Positions 1 through 8,287 of a stretch of 36,534 nt of DNA are shown one piece after another. The stretch is from positions 1 through 36,534 of the IMG/VR virus record IMGVR_UViG_3300025896_000080, one strand, 5' to 3'. Numbering within the stretch: position 1 is the stretch's first letter; every line of letters begins with the position of its first letter. Both the position numbers and the translations under genes were made by a program. Under the pieces are notes generated by a model, which was not told the origin of the DNA, made no database searches, and worked only from the letters and a program-made list of their open reading frames with translations. This stretch comes from a virus.

Positions 1-1
1 G

Positions 2-46
2 TCGGATTTAAATGAAAGTATAGTAAAAGGCTTAAATGCAATATAA
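2..46 (+). CDS. 3' end of an unidentified upstream gene (partial)
   Basis: An open frame enters from the left edge and ends at TAA (44-46). It supplies the last 14 residues, SDLNESIVKGLNAI. It lies directly upstream of the large terminase gene, where phages often carry the small terminase subunit or an HNH nuclease, so a terS tail is possible. Fourteen residues are too few to assign a family, and the frame could be open by chance. Confidence 0.35.
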   Translation, partial: SDLNESIVKGLNAI

Positions 47-191
47 CTCTGGTTACTTTATATTACAACTGATAACCTATATGATTTACTTTAAAACGCA
101 TATATTAAATCTAAAGTAAGTCAAAATATTTTCTTGACATTTAATATATTATTTTCTTGCTTTAATTTTGCTTTTATTAAAACGATTAAGA
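47..191 (+). promoter_or_regulatory. AT-rich leader upstream of terL with inverted repeats and a TTGACA box
   Basis: This non-coding stretch precedes the head operon. An 8-bp inverted repeat, TTACTTTA (86-93) and TAAAGTAA (112-119), encloses an 18-nt loop. A second small one, GTCAA (120-124) and TTGAC (134-138), overlaps a consensus -35 hexamer TTGACA (134-139). No good -10 box sits 16-18 bp downstream; the 17-bp position reads TTGCTT. It may be the late promoter with a divergent -10, or the true promoter may lie left of the window. Confidence 0.3.
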
Positions 192-1970
192 ATGCTTGAA
201 AGCTTAGAAGTTGAAAGAACTGCACCTAAAATTACTTTAAATAATGTAACTCGCTCAATTGAAGGTTTAAATCTAACTAATAGATTTAGTAAAGATGTTT
301 ACCCTAATTGCCACGCTGGTCACGAGTATGCAGTTAAAGTTATAACAGGTGAGATAGTTTCTTGTATTTACGTTAAAGGTGCCTGCATTAGGTACATGCG
401 TGATATTAACCATTCATTTTTTAAAAATTTTCAGTTTGAACCGGATAGAGCAGAACACTTCATGGTTGAGGTTCAAAAATTCAAGCATGTTATCGGGGTG
501 GGAACTTGGCCTACTGATTTGATAATGTGGAACCCGTGGCAGAAATTTATATGGATGAACATAATGGGGTTCATAAATAAAGACACTGGATTTAGAAGAT
601 TCAGGGTTGCACATCTTGAAGTACCAAGAGGTCAAGCCAAGTCAACTATGGCCTCTCAAGCTTCTTTGTATTTTTTAGGTTTAGATCCTAAGTCACCTAG
701 AGGTAATCAGATAGCGACAGCCGCGACAAAAAAGGATCAGGCGCGTATAGTGTTAGATGCAGCTAGAGCTATGGGTATGGGTAGTGATGACTACTCTAGT
801 AGAGCTAATGTGAAAATTCGAGCGCATGATATAGTAGGGTTAGATGCTATAAGTAAAATGAGAGCCTTATCTGCCGAAGCTCAGACACTAGATGGTCTAA
901 ATGACGTACTCGCTGTAACCGATGAACTCCATTCTATGAAACGTGATGTTTACGAAGTTATATCTTCTGGTATGTCTAAACGTAAAGATTCGTTACTATT
1001 ATCTATAACTACTGCAGGTAAAGACTTATCTTCGGTAGGTTACAGCGAATCTAATTATTCTAAAAAATTATGTTTAGGTGAAGAAGAAGACGATCAGAGA
1101 TTTTCTATAATATATACTATAGATGAAGATGACGACTGGACTGAAGAGACGTCGTGGCGAAAAGCTAACCCTGAATACGGCATGGCCGTAGATCCTGTCA
1201 CGTTCGCGGCTAAAGTTAAAAAAGCTATATCGACACCTGCAGACGAAGCTAACGTAAAAATAAAACATCTTAATATATGGGTTAACGAAGCTTCTGCATA
1301 TTATGATAAAAAAATATGGGATGTGGGTGCAGACTTAAGTTTAGTTATAGAGGCTTTTAGTAAACGTGATGTAATAATGAGTGTAGATAAAGCCCAGCAT
1401 TTAGATTTGAATTCATTAGTTTATTTATTTGAGCGCGATAATAAATTTTATATGTTTGATAAAACGTACTGCCCTGAAGCTACCATAGATAAAAAAGATA
1501 ATGATAATTATTTAAAATGGGTTCGAGATGGATATTTAATAAAAACATCAGGTGAAGTAATGAACCAAAAATTAATAGAGGATGAAATACTTAAAGATAG
1601 TAAAATATATAACATAATACAGTTAGGTTACGATCCATATAATGCCGTTGAGCTAGGTCAAAACTTAGAGAGGGCTAATGTTAACGCCGTAGCCTTTGGA
1701 ATGAATGTGAGAAATTTATCTGAACCTACTAAAAAATTAGACGAATATATGAGAAATAAAAAAATATTTCACAACGGTTCACCGTTGATGTCATGGTGTA
1801 TATCTAACGTGGTATGTAAAGTAGATCATAATGAAAACGTGTATCCGAGAAAAAATAATGTTAAGCAAAAGATAGATCCGGTGATAGCGCTACTGATGTG
1901 CATAGGTATAAGATTGCAATACGGTAAACCATTAGAACAACAGAAATTTAACGGATTTAAGAGAATTTAG
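192..1970 (+). CDS. terL: Phage terminase large subunit
   Basis: This is the ATP-driven packaging motor and headful or site-specific nuclease that loads DNA through the portal. From the ATG at 192 it encodes 592 residues, a normal length. The N-terminal ATPase shows a P-loop variant, VPRGQAKST (about residues 145-153), and a Walker B ending in the catalytic pair DE (AVTDELHS, about 241-248). The C-terminal nuclease half keeps the expected acidic positions: SVDKAQHLDLNSLVYLF (about 398), GYDPYNAVELG (about 485) and KIDPVIALL near the end. This layout fits Terminase_1/HK97-type enzymes. A longer frame opens at TTG 168, but neither start has a clear Shine-Dalgarno and ATG 192 gives the more usual N-terminus. 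The gene opens the rightward head operon. Confidence 0.93.
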   Translation: MLESLEVERTAPKITLNNVTRSIEGLNLTNRFSKDVYPNCHAGHEYAVKVITGEIVSCIYVKGACIRYMRDINHSFFKNFQFEPDRAEHFMVEVQKFKHVIGVGTWPTDLIMWNPWQKFIWMNIMGFINKDTGFRRFRVAHLEVPRGQAKSTMASQASLYFLGLDPKSPRGNQIATAATKKDQARIVLDAARAMGMGSDDYSSRANVKIRAHDIVGLDAISKMRALSAEAQTLDGLNDVLAVTDELHSMKRDVYEVISSGMSKRKDSLLLSITTAGKDLSSVGYSESNYSKKLCLGEEEDDQRFSIIYTIDEDDDWTEETSWRKANPEYGMAVDPVTFAAKVKKAISTPADEANVKIKHLNIWVNEASAYYDKKIWDVGADLSLVIEAFSKRDVIMSVDKAQHLDLNSLVYLFERDNKFYMFDKTYCPEATIDKKDNDNYLKWVRDGYLIKTSGEVMNQKLIEDEILKDSKIYNIIQLGYDPYNAVELGQNLERANVNAVAFGMNVRNLSEPTKKLDEYMRNKKIFHNGSPLMSWCISNVVCKVDHNENVYPRKNNVKQKIDPVIALLMCIGIRLQYGKPLEQQKFNGFKRI

Positions 1971-2025
1971 TCCAGACTAAAGAATTAGCTTGAATTATAA
2001 TTAAATTTGGGCAAGCTGAAAGTAT

Positions 2026-2745
2026 ATGTCAAAAATATTACACTCCGATAAGAATTTTGCAGTATTAATGTCCAGCGATGAAAAAGCTGAAATAACTATA
2101 TATGGTCGAATTGGACCTAGTTTTTGGGATGAAGGTCTAACGACTGAATCTGTAGATAGGGAGTTAAAAAAACTACCATCTAGTGTCAAAAAATTGACTA
2201 TTAGAATTAATAGTTTAGGTGGAAGTTATTTCGATGGTTTAGGTATTTATAATAGACTAAAATCCAGTAAATTACATAAAACCGTTATCATCGACGCTAC
2301 TGCGGCATCTGCTGCATCTATAATTATGTTAGCTGGTGACACTATCGAAATGGGTACAGGCTCAATGATGATGATACATTTACCTTGGATAGGTGTAATG
2401 GCGAATCGTATCGAAATGCAGAAATACATTACCGATCTTAAAGTTTACGAAGAGAGTGCTCTATCGGTTTACATGACTAAAGCTAAAGGTCTTACTAAAG
2501 AGCAAGTAAGACAGAAGATGATAGATGAAACTTGGTTTACTGCTGAAGAGTGTGTAAAATTCGGTTTCGCAGATAAAATAAATGCAGATATAGTTAAAGT
2601 TGCAGCTTCAGCTTTTGATAAATGCGACTGGATTAGAAAAGATAGAGTACCTAAAAATTTAGTTTCAATGACTGAAAACGATAGACCTCAAGTTAATGAA
2701 ACTAAAAAGAATATAACTGATATTTTAAAACTTATAGAATCTTAA
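2026..2745 (+). CDS. ClpP-type prohead (head maturation) protease, S14 family
   Basis: This serine protease cleaves the capsid delta domain during prohead maturation. The 239 residues follow the ClpP fold. The nucleophile region is ATAASAAS (Ser about 95), the catalytic His is in MMIHLPW (His about 118), and the characteristic end of the domain is DETWFTAEECVKFGFADKI. The third catalytic residue was not assigned with certainty. The gene sits between terL and the major capsid gene, as expected for its role, although the portal that usually precedes it is absent here and found at 5010. The ribosome-binding site is weak (GAAAG before the ATG). Confidence 0.93.
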   Translation: MSKILHSDKNFAVLMSSDEKAEITIYGRIGPSFWDEGLTTESVDRELKKLPSSVKKLTIRINSLGGSYFDGLGIYNRLKSSKLHKTVIIDATAASAASIIMLAGDTIEMGTGSMMMIHLPWIGVMANRIEMQKYITDLKVYEESALSVYMTKAKGLTKEQVRQKMIDETWFTAEECVKFGFADKINADIVKVAASAFDKCDWIRKDRVPKNLVSMTENDRPQVNETKKNITDILKLIES

Positions 2746-2812
2746 CATTTTGTAATACTCGACCTAGATCGCAGTTAACAGATGTAAGTTAATTGAAGAA
2801 ATGGAGTAACAT

Positions 2813-4084
2813 ATGAATAAAATTCAAAAACTAAAAGCAAGGTTACAGATTATTAAAAATAGTCTAAAAGCTTTCGCTGATAAAGAAGATTTCACTGATG
2901 AAGAAAAGGCTCAAATTGAAAACTTAAATAAAGAGGCTAAAGAAGTATTAGCTAGTATTAAAACACTAGAAGATATTGAAAGTTCTATTAATAGTTTAGA
3001 TCAGACTCCTGCTGATCCAGTAGTTGCTGCTGATCCAGTTAAAGTTACAGTAACTAAGAATTCATTCCAAGATGCTACAGGTTTTAAAAATTCAGGTGAG
3101 TTTTTAATGGCTGTAAAAAATGATAAATTAGGTAAGAAAAGTGCAGTTTTAGAAAACTCTATTTACACTAGAGATGATGAAGCTTCTATTTTTGTACCTG
3201 AAGAAATCAGTGATATTGTAGTTAGTGCCATCGGGGACGATGACTCTCTTTTTGCTAAGGCTACTCAGCTTAAGTGCGATGGTAATAGCTTTTCACATCC
3301 TGTAGATAATAAAAGACCTTGGAACTCAGGTATCAATGTTTACATGGCTGCTGAAGGCTCAACGATGACTAAGAGTGATTTAGCTCAAATGGATCATGTA
3401 GAACATAAACTTAAAAAAATGTATGCTTACACTGAAGTATCCAATGAGACTATGGAAGATGCTTCAGGGTTTACTAGCTTACTTGAAAGTAAAGTACCGC
3501 AGGCTATTAAACATAAAATGAACTCATTGATTATATCAGGTGCAGGTGGCGGTGGACTACCTCAAGGTATATTAAACAGCGGTCACTTATTGACTGTTGC
3601 TAAAGAATCAGGTCAAGCTGCTGATACTATTATAACATTGAACATCATTAAGATGATGGCTGGATTAATCAAAGGCGGGATGCCTGTGTGGCTATACAAT
3701 CCTGCTGCTGAAACCCAGCTTAGAACATTAAAAGATGACAATGATAATTACATCTTTTTAGCCTCTGGTTCACAAATGAACAATAGTCCTTATAATGTAT
3801 TGTTCAATATACCTATGTTACCTATGCTCGGTGGTGTAAAAGCATTAGGTGATAAAGGTGACATTATACTTTGCGACCTTAAAAATGGTTACGAAGTATT
3901 AACTAAGGCTGGTCAAACTGATGTTAAAAAAGCTATGTCTCCACATGTAGCTTTCGATCAGGATAAAATGGCTTTCAAGTGGACTCTTAGATGGGATGGT
4001 AAATGTCCATTCAAGTCTACTGTAACTAATGAGACAGGTGATGCAACATTGTCTTACTTAGTAGCTTTAGCTGATCGAGCTTAA
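2813..4084 (+). CDS. Major capsid protein, HK97 family
   Basis: This is the main shell protein, 423 residues, the usual HK97-type length when the scaffold is fused. Residues 1-60 are a highly charged helical coiled-coil segment, the delta/scaffold domain that the upstream protease would remove. An Ala/Pro/Asp-rich linker (about 65-80) follows, then the HK97 core with typical text such as IFVPEEISD, EVSNETMED and GGGLPQGIL. The exact cleavage point cannot be read from sequence; the linker at 65-80 or the start of the core near 115-120 are candidates. A strong GGAG ribosome-binding site lies 8 nt before the ATG. A long stem-loop follows the stop. Confidence 0.93.
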   Translation: MNKIQKLKARLQIIKNSLKAFADKEDFTDEEKAQIENLNKEAKEVLASIKTLEDIESSINSLDQTPADPVVAADPVKVTVTKNSFQDATGFKNSGEFLMAVKNDKLGKKSAVLENSIYTRDDEASIFVPEEISDIVVSAIGDDDSLFAKATQLKCDGNSFSHPVDNKRPWNSGINVYMAAEGSTMTKSDLAQMDHVEHKLKKMYAYTEVSNETMEDASGFTSLLESKVPQAIKHKMNSLIISGAGGGGLPQGILNSGHLLTVAKESGQAADTIITLNIIKMMAGLIKGGMPVWLYNPAAETQLRTLKDDNDNYIFLASGSQMNNSPYNVLFNIPMLPMLGGVKALGDKGDIILCDLKNGYEVLTKAGQTDVKKAMSPHVAFDQDKMAFKWTLRWDGKCPFKSTVTNETGDATLSYLVALADRA

Positions 4085-4098
4085 TTGAATAATTAAGT

Positions 4099-4155
4099 AC
4101 ATCCTGAATCTAAAACCTTACTTAGATTCAGGATGTTAAATAGAGTAAGGTTTTA
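4099..4155 (+). promoter_or_regulatory. Two mutually exclusive RNA hairpins after the capsid gene
   Basis: A perfect 15-bp stem pairs 4099-4113 with 4122-4136 around an 8-nt loop, AACCTTAC. The loop plus three flanking bases (4111-4121, TAAAACCTTAC) is perfectly complementary to 4145-4155 (GTAAGGTTTTA). Two structures therefore compete for 4111-4121, or form a loop-to-tail contact. No run of T follows, so this is not a standard intrinsic terminator. It lies between the capsid and decoration-like genes and may act as mRNA processing, stability or partial-termination control. Confidence 0.6.
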
Positions 4156-4189
4156 CTGAAAACTATAATTTTAAACAAGGGGTTATAAA

Positions 4190-4678
4190 ATGAAAGCAAG
4201 TCTACCATATGTTAATAATTTTAAGACAGGTAATGCTGTAGCTAACGCTACTTCAGGTCTTACCGGAGCTAGATGTAAACTAGATAACGCTAAGAAGATT
4301 TACTTCTTAATTATGATCGGCGCAGGTACAGCCGGAACATTTACTTTTACTTTGAAGCAGCATAACGCAGCTACATCTGGTACAAGTAAAGCTTTATCTA
4401 TCAGCGGTCAATATTATCACAAACTTCATACAGCTACAGTAATGACTAAAGTTGACATAGCTGAAGGTTCTGAAGCTTCAGCTATAACATTATCTACTGA
4501 AGTAGGGGCCAACGCGGGTATGGTTCTACTTGAAGCTGACGCTACACAACTAGATATAAATAACGGATTCTATTGGGCTTCAGTAGATACTTCTGCTGTA
4601 GGTCAAGACCGATATGTTAGTATCGCTGCTATAGGAGCTGAAGCAGATTTCAAACCAGCCTACGAAACTACTTTTTAG
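4190..4678 (+). CDS. Putative capsid decoration / head-stabilising protein
   Basis: A 162-residue beta-rich, Ala/Thr/Gly-rich protein with no predicted membrane segment. It follows the major capsid gene and is bounded by the hairpin element at 4099-4155 and a strong terminator at 4695, as expected for a highly expressed virion protein. Segments such as GTFTFTLKQHNAATSGTSKA and the alternation of short beta strands resemble cement or decoration proteins found at this position in HK97-type phages. Ribosome-binding site AAGGGG precedes the ATG. The assignment rests on position and composition, not on a motif. Confidence 0.6.
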   Translation: MKASLPYVNNFKTGNAVANATSGLTGARCKLDNAKKIYFLIMIGAGTAGTFTFTLKQHNAATSGTSKALSISGQYYHKLHTATVMTKVDIAEGSEASAITLSTEVGANAGMVLLEADATQLDINNGFYWASVDTSAVGQDRYVSIAAIGAEADFKPAYETTF

Positions 4679-4694
4679 TATACTGTAGTAGGCT

Positions 4695-4734
4695 TAACAG
4701 TGAAGAAGTTATGACCCTTCACTGTTATTTTTTT
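4695..4734 (+). terminator. Rho-independent terminator after the decoration gene
   Basis: An 11-bp perfect stem, TAACAGTGAAG (4695-4705) with CTTCACTGTTA (4717-4727), has an 11-nt loop and is followed at once by seven T (4728-4734). It closes the protease/capsid/decoration block and would reduce read-through into the portal and neck genes. Confidence 0.85.
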
Positions 4735-4754
4735 AATTAAACGAGGAGTGATAT

Positions 4755-5009
4755 ATGACGAAAGAGCAAGTTAAACAAAAAGCGGAAGCTAAACCTGAAA
4801 CTAAAGCTGAAGTTAAACCTGAAGTTAAAGTTGAAGCTAAAGTTAAACCTGAAGTTAAAGTTGAAGCTGAAGTGGATGTAGTTAAATTATACTTTCCATT
4901 CGATGCTATCGTAGATGATGAAGTAGTTTATCCTGCAGGGGAGCATGAAGTACCGAAAAAGGGTGGTAGTGCTGAACGATGGATTAAACGTGGAGCACAG
5001 GTAATATAA
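4755..5009 (+). CDS. Small head-region protein with KE/P-rich N-terminus
   Basis: 84 residues. The first 40 are a low-complexity Lys/Glu/Pro/Val tract (KPEVKVEAKVKPEVKVEAEV), probably extended and disordered. The last 40 form a small conserved-looking domain ending FPFDAIVDDEVVYPAGEHEV and AERWIKRGAQVI. Similar small C-terminal domains occur in unassigned phage genes near capsid and neck genes. A good GAGGAG ribosome-binding site precedes the ATG and the stop abuts the portal start. It could be a minor virion or head-completion protein; function unknown. Confidence 0.7.
   Translation: MTKEQVKQKAEAKPETKAEVKPEVKVEAKVKPEVKVEAEVDVVKLYFPFDAIVDDEVVYPAGEHEVPKKGGSAERWIKRGAQVI
4811..4868 (+). repeat. 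Two perfect 28-bp direct repeats, 30-bp period
   Basis: Bases 4811-4838 recur at 4841-4868 and encode the repeated V-K-P-E-V-K-V-E-A segment of the small KE/P-rich protein. The 30-bp period keeps frame, so copy number could change without breaking the gene. More degenerate KPE/KAE units lie just upstream. Confidence 0.85.
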
Positions 5010-6302
5010 ATGAATATTCTTAACCGAGTTTTTAATTATATATGGTCGGGATCGAGTGAATCAATAGCTTACTCCGGTGCTAAAAATTTTAGACTCGGTA
5101 CAGAAAATGTAACACCTGACACTATAAACAAAGTGTCAGCTTACAATAGAGCTGTAAATATAATAAAAAGTCATGTAGCTAAATTAAATTTTGAAATTTA
5201 TGATAGTCAGAAAAATAAAATAAATAATTCAATTCGTTATTTACTTAATGTATCACCCGATGGTGAACTGAATGCATTTGACTTCAAATCTATGATGATA
5301 GAAAGAAGTATTAACAGAGGTAATTTTTACGCTAGAATAATAAAAACGTATTCAGGTGAAATTAAAGCCTTGAAATTCATAGATGATTCTAGAGTTACAC
5401 CTAAACGTGATTTATCCGGTAAACTATATTATGAAATAACCAACAGTAAGACTTCCAGTGTAAGACTTGAAAATTCAGATGTGATACATATAAAAAGCCC
5501 GTGGCTTTCATCAGATGGTTTGACAGGTATGAGTGTATCTACCTATGGTCGAGATGTATTAGGTATATCTCTAAATTACTCTAGTACAATTTTAAATTTT
5601 TTTAAAAACGTGGTTTTACCATTAGGTATATATAAAACTAAAGGTAATCTAGATCCTGAATCACATTCTAGAATTAAATCTAATTTCAATAAGGATGAAG
5701 AGACAGGTAGTGACTCAAGAGGTTCGATAGCTATAGTAGAAGGTCAACATGAGTATGAAAACTTAGAGTACGATGAAGATCCTCTGCAATTTGTTAAATC
5801 AAGAAAATTTACGGTAGCTGAGATAGCTAGATTCTTAAATATTAATACATTATGGCTATCTGATACAGACTTAACAGCTTCAGTTAAATTTAACGATCTT
5901 GAATTAAATCTATATAAAGATACGTTAAGCCCTTGGATTACAAAAATAGAATGTGAAATAAACATGAAGTTACTAAACTTCAGTTATGCCGATAAATATT
6001 GTAGGGCCGATGTGGATATATTAACTCTAGAAGATAAAAAATCAATGGCTGAATACTATAATAAATTACATCAAAATACAGTATACTCCGGTAACGAAAT
6101 CCGCAGTAAATTGAATGAGTCAGATTATGAAGGTGGGAATAGAAGATTTGTAGCCCTGAACAATCTTAAACCTCTTGATAGAATCGACGAAATGATAGAC
6201 TCTGAAATAGAATCAAGTAAACCTCAATTACAACCTAGAGATGTAACAGAGGACGTTAACACTATGGTTATAGAAATGTTTAAAGGTTCACAGGATGAAT
6301 AA
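5010..6302 (+). CDS. Portal protein, HK97 family
   Basis: The dodecameric portal forms the DNA channel at the unique vertex and the docking site for terminase and neck proteins. At 430 residues it has the usual HK97 portal length. Typical segments are YNRAVNIIKSHVAKLNFEIY near residue 50, the NRGNFYARIIK stretch near 105, DVIHIKSPWLSSDGLTGMS near 160, and the wing/stem region with EIARFLNIN near 280. It starts directly after the stop of the small KE/P-rich gene. Finding it after the capsid genes rather than between terL and the protease is unusual for HK97-type modules. Confidence 0.9.
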   Translation: MNILNRVFNYIWSGSSESIAYSGAKNFRLGTENVTPDTINKVSAYNRAVNIIKSHVAKLNFEIYDSQKNKINNSIRYLLNVSPDGELNAFDFKSMMIERSINRGNFYARIIKTYSGEIKALKFIDDSRVTPKRDLSGKLYYEITNSKTSSVRLENSDVIHIKSPWLSSDGLTGMSVSTYGRDVLGISLNYSSTILNFFKNVVLPLGIYKTKGNLDPESHSRIKSNFNKDEETGSDSRGSIAIVEGQHEYENLEYDEDPLQFVKSRKFTVAEIARFLNINTLWLSDTDLTASVKFNDLELNLYKDTLSPWITKIECEINMKLLNFSYADKYCRADVDILTLEDKKSMAEYYNKLHQNTVYSGNEIRSKLNESDYEGGNRRFVALNNLKPLDRIDEMIDSEIESSKPQLQPRDVTEDVNTMVIEMFKGSQDE

Positions 6303-7320
6303 AGAGTTAAGAGAAATACTAATTAAATTAATCGAATCTAGAATTGAAGCTAGAATTGAGTCATTTAATAAACCGGACCGATTGACGTTTGACGATCTTA
6401 CACCTGAGCAAAAAGAACAGCTTAAAGGACCTAAAGGCGATTCAGGTAAAGATGTAGAGTTATCTAGTTTGACTCCATTTTTAGAGATAATGGTTAAAAA
6501 TCATGTTTTTGAAAATTTATCTAAACTTAAATTATCATTCGATGATCTTACACCTGAGCAAAAAGAACAGCTTAAAGGACCTAAAGGTGATTCAGGTAAA
6601 GATGTAAATATAAATGATTTAATACCTGAAATAGATAGAATCGTAGAGAGTAGATTTAACAATTATATTTCTAAACTTAAATTATCATTCGATGATCTTA
6701 CACCTGAGCAAAAAGAACAGCTTAAAGGACCTAAAGGTGATTCAGGTTTAGATTTTGATATAACTAAATGTTTTGATTTAATTAAATCTATTGTAAGTAA
6801 CCATTTAATAGAAAATAGAAAAATATACTCACTTTCATTCGATGATCTTACACCTGAGCAAAAAGAACAGCTTAAAGGACCTAAAGGTGATTCAGGTTTA
6901 GATTTTGACTACATGAAATATGAAGATAAAATAAAAGATACGCTTGCTGAAAACGTAGCTGCATTAAGAGACGATTTAAAATTAAAGTTTTCAGATTTAA
7001 CAGAGGAAGAAAAAGATCAGTTGAAATTTAATTTCTCGAATTTAACCGAATCAGACTTACTTGAGATAGCTAAAAGGGCAGGTAGAGGTCAAAGAGGTAA
7101 AACTGGAATGAGCGCCTACGAAATGGCTGTACTCAGAGGTTATAAAGGTACAGAATCGGAATACATGGTCGGTCTACATGGTGATAGAGGCTTGGACGCA
7201 CCTAAGATAACTTCTGCTGAATTAAAAAAATTAGAAGATAAATCCGTATATGTGGTTTTTACTATGAGCGATGGCAGTACAGTAGAAACTAATACTGTGA
7301 GAGGTCTATATGCTGGTTAG
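6295..7320 (+). CDS. Collagen-like / fibre-motif structural protein
   Basis: 341 residues built from a 50-residue repeat present five times (the fifth degenerate). Each repeat has a nearly invariant block, DDLTPEQKEQLKGPKGDSG, then about 27 residues of differing sequence. The GPKGDSG segments are collagen-like Gly-X-Y, and the variable segments look helical and could trimerise. The C-terminus (about 270-305) carries a phage-fibre motif, SAYEMAVLRGYKGTESEY, followed by LHGDRG. These features suggest a trimeric virion fibre. Its position overlapping the portal stop by 8 nt and before the connector suggests a neck or head appendage rather than a tail fibre. Confidence 0.75.
   Translation: MNKELREILIKLIESRIEARIESFNKPDRLTFDDLTPEQKEQLKGPKGDSGKDVELSSLTPFLEIMVKNHVFENLSKLKLSFDDLTPEQKEQLKGPKGDSGKDVNINDLIPEIDRIVESRFNNYISKLKLSFDDLTPEQKEQLKGPKGDSGLDFDITKCFDLIKSIVSNHLIENRKIYSLSFDDLTPEQKEQLKGPKGDSGLDFDYMKYEDKIKDTLAENVAALRDDLKLKFSDLTEEEKDQLKFNFSNLTESDLLEIAKRAGRGQRGKTGMSAYEMAVLRGYKGTESEYMVGLHGDRGLDAPKITSAELKKLEDKSVYVVFTMSDGSTVETNTVRGLYAG
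6391..7029 (+). repeat. Five-copy repeat with exact 150-nt period
   Basis: Copies begin at 6391, 6541, 6691, 6841 and (degenerate) 6991, each exactly 150 nt apart. The first about 60 nt of each of the first four copies are almost identical at the DNA level, including synonymous positions. The other about 90 nt differ strongly in sequence but not in length. Confidence 0.9.
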
Positions 7321-7951
7321 TTTATCTGATATGAAGACTCATTTAGGTGTAGTAGGATCTACGTACGATACTTTTTTAACCGATCAGCTAAACGTAGTAT
7401 CTGCAGCAATAGAAGGTTACTGCGGTCGGAAGTTTATACAAAACCAATATACTCAAACTTTTTATCGTGATGAATATAAATTAGCACCAAAAAGGTTAAT
7501 ACTTTATCACTATCCGGTAGTTTCAATAGATGACATAGAAGAAGATGATGTAGATTTAGAATCGACAGATTATAGAATATCGAAAAATAACGGTATATTA
7601 GTATCTGAAAACAATGGATTTATGATTTGCGCTGATAAATTAGAAGTAACCTATACTTCAGGTTATCTATACGCTGATATACCTTATGTGATAACCTATG
7701 TAGTTAAAGCTATAGTTAAAGAAGCCTACGATAGGAAAGTATCAGGTTTGGATGTTTCAGTAGGTAAAGAAGTAAGCAGGATGTCGTTAGTTGGAGTTAT
7801 AAGCTTTGATTTTGACCATACTTTGAGTAATTCAGATCGAGATATTAAATTCGGTAAAATCATAGGTAGTTACGTTAATATGTTAGATCCGTATAGAACT
7901 GAACACTCATTAGGTTTAAATTCTGGTCAAATATACATAGTGGAGACGTAA
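7310..7951 (+). CDS. Head-tail connector protein (gp6/gp15-like adaptor)
   Basis: 213 residues. The N-terminus (LVSLSDMKTHLGVVGSTYDT, then LNVVSAAIEGYCGRKFIQ) matches the helical start of phage head-tail connector/adaptor proteins that bind under the portal. A middle section, YHYPVVSIDDIE, and the helical C-terminal part (YVVKAIVKEAYDR) are also typical of the family. The ATG overlaps the end of the collagen-like gene by 11 nt. The next neck gene starts directly after the stop. Confidence 0.8.
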   Translation: MLVSLSDMKTHLGVVGSTYDTFLTDQLNVVSAAIEGYCGRKFIQNQYTQTFYRDEYKLAPKRLILYHYPVVSIDDIEEDDVDLESTDYRISKNNGILVSENNGFMICADKLEVTYTSGYLYADIPYVITYVVKAIVKEAYDRKVSGLDVSVGKEVSRMSLVGVISFDFDHTLSNSDRDIKFGKIIGSYVNMLDPYRTEHSLGLNSGQIYIVET

Positions 7952-8287
7952 ATGTTATCGGTAGCTAATACCTTTAGAACTATAGTTAGGATGGTTACTA
8001 GAAATCAAAAACCTCACACTTGGACTAGATATGGTGATCCAGATGTAACAGGTAACGTAGCTTTAGCTAAAAGTAATTACTTTAGAAAGTTAGTAGCCAT
8101 TGAAGAAATTAATCTTAGTGGTTATGAATTTATAGTGTTACAGGAAGACTTAACATCTATAGCTATTAGTACGCCTAAGAAGGGTGACGTAATAAATCAC
8201 GCTAATTTCGGAATACTTACTTTAGACTACATAGATCCTATTGAAGATTTAGGTACTGTAATAGCGTATCGTATAAGGACTGTATAA
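7952..8287 (+). CDS. Head-closure / head-tail adaptor protein
   Basis: 111 residues, beta-rich, in the slot between connector and tail terminator where SPP1 gp16-like head-closure proteins are encoded. The text KKGDVINHANFGILTLDYID is compatible with the small beta-barrel of that family. Start codon directly follows the connector stop, and the stop overlaps the next ATG by one base (TAATG), so the neck genes are probably translationally coupled. Assignment is mainly by gene order and size. Confidence 0.6.
   Translation: MLSVANTFRTIVRMVTRNQKPHTWTRYGDPDVTGNVALAKSNYFRKLVAIEEINLSGYEFIVLQEDLTSIAISTPKKGDVINHANFGILTLDYIDPIEDLGTVIAYRIRTV

Noticed and set aside
168-191. TTG 168 as the terminase start
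   Set aside because: It would add eight hydrophobic/basic residues (LLLKRLR), has no Shine-Dalgarno, and ATG 192 gives a normal-length protein.
4099-4136. Intrinsic terminator after the major capsid gene
   Set aside because: The stem is strong but no T-run follows; the downstream tract instead pairs with the loop. Recorded as an RNA structure. The real terminator is at 4695-4734.
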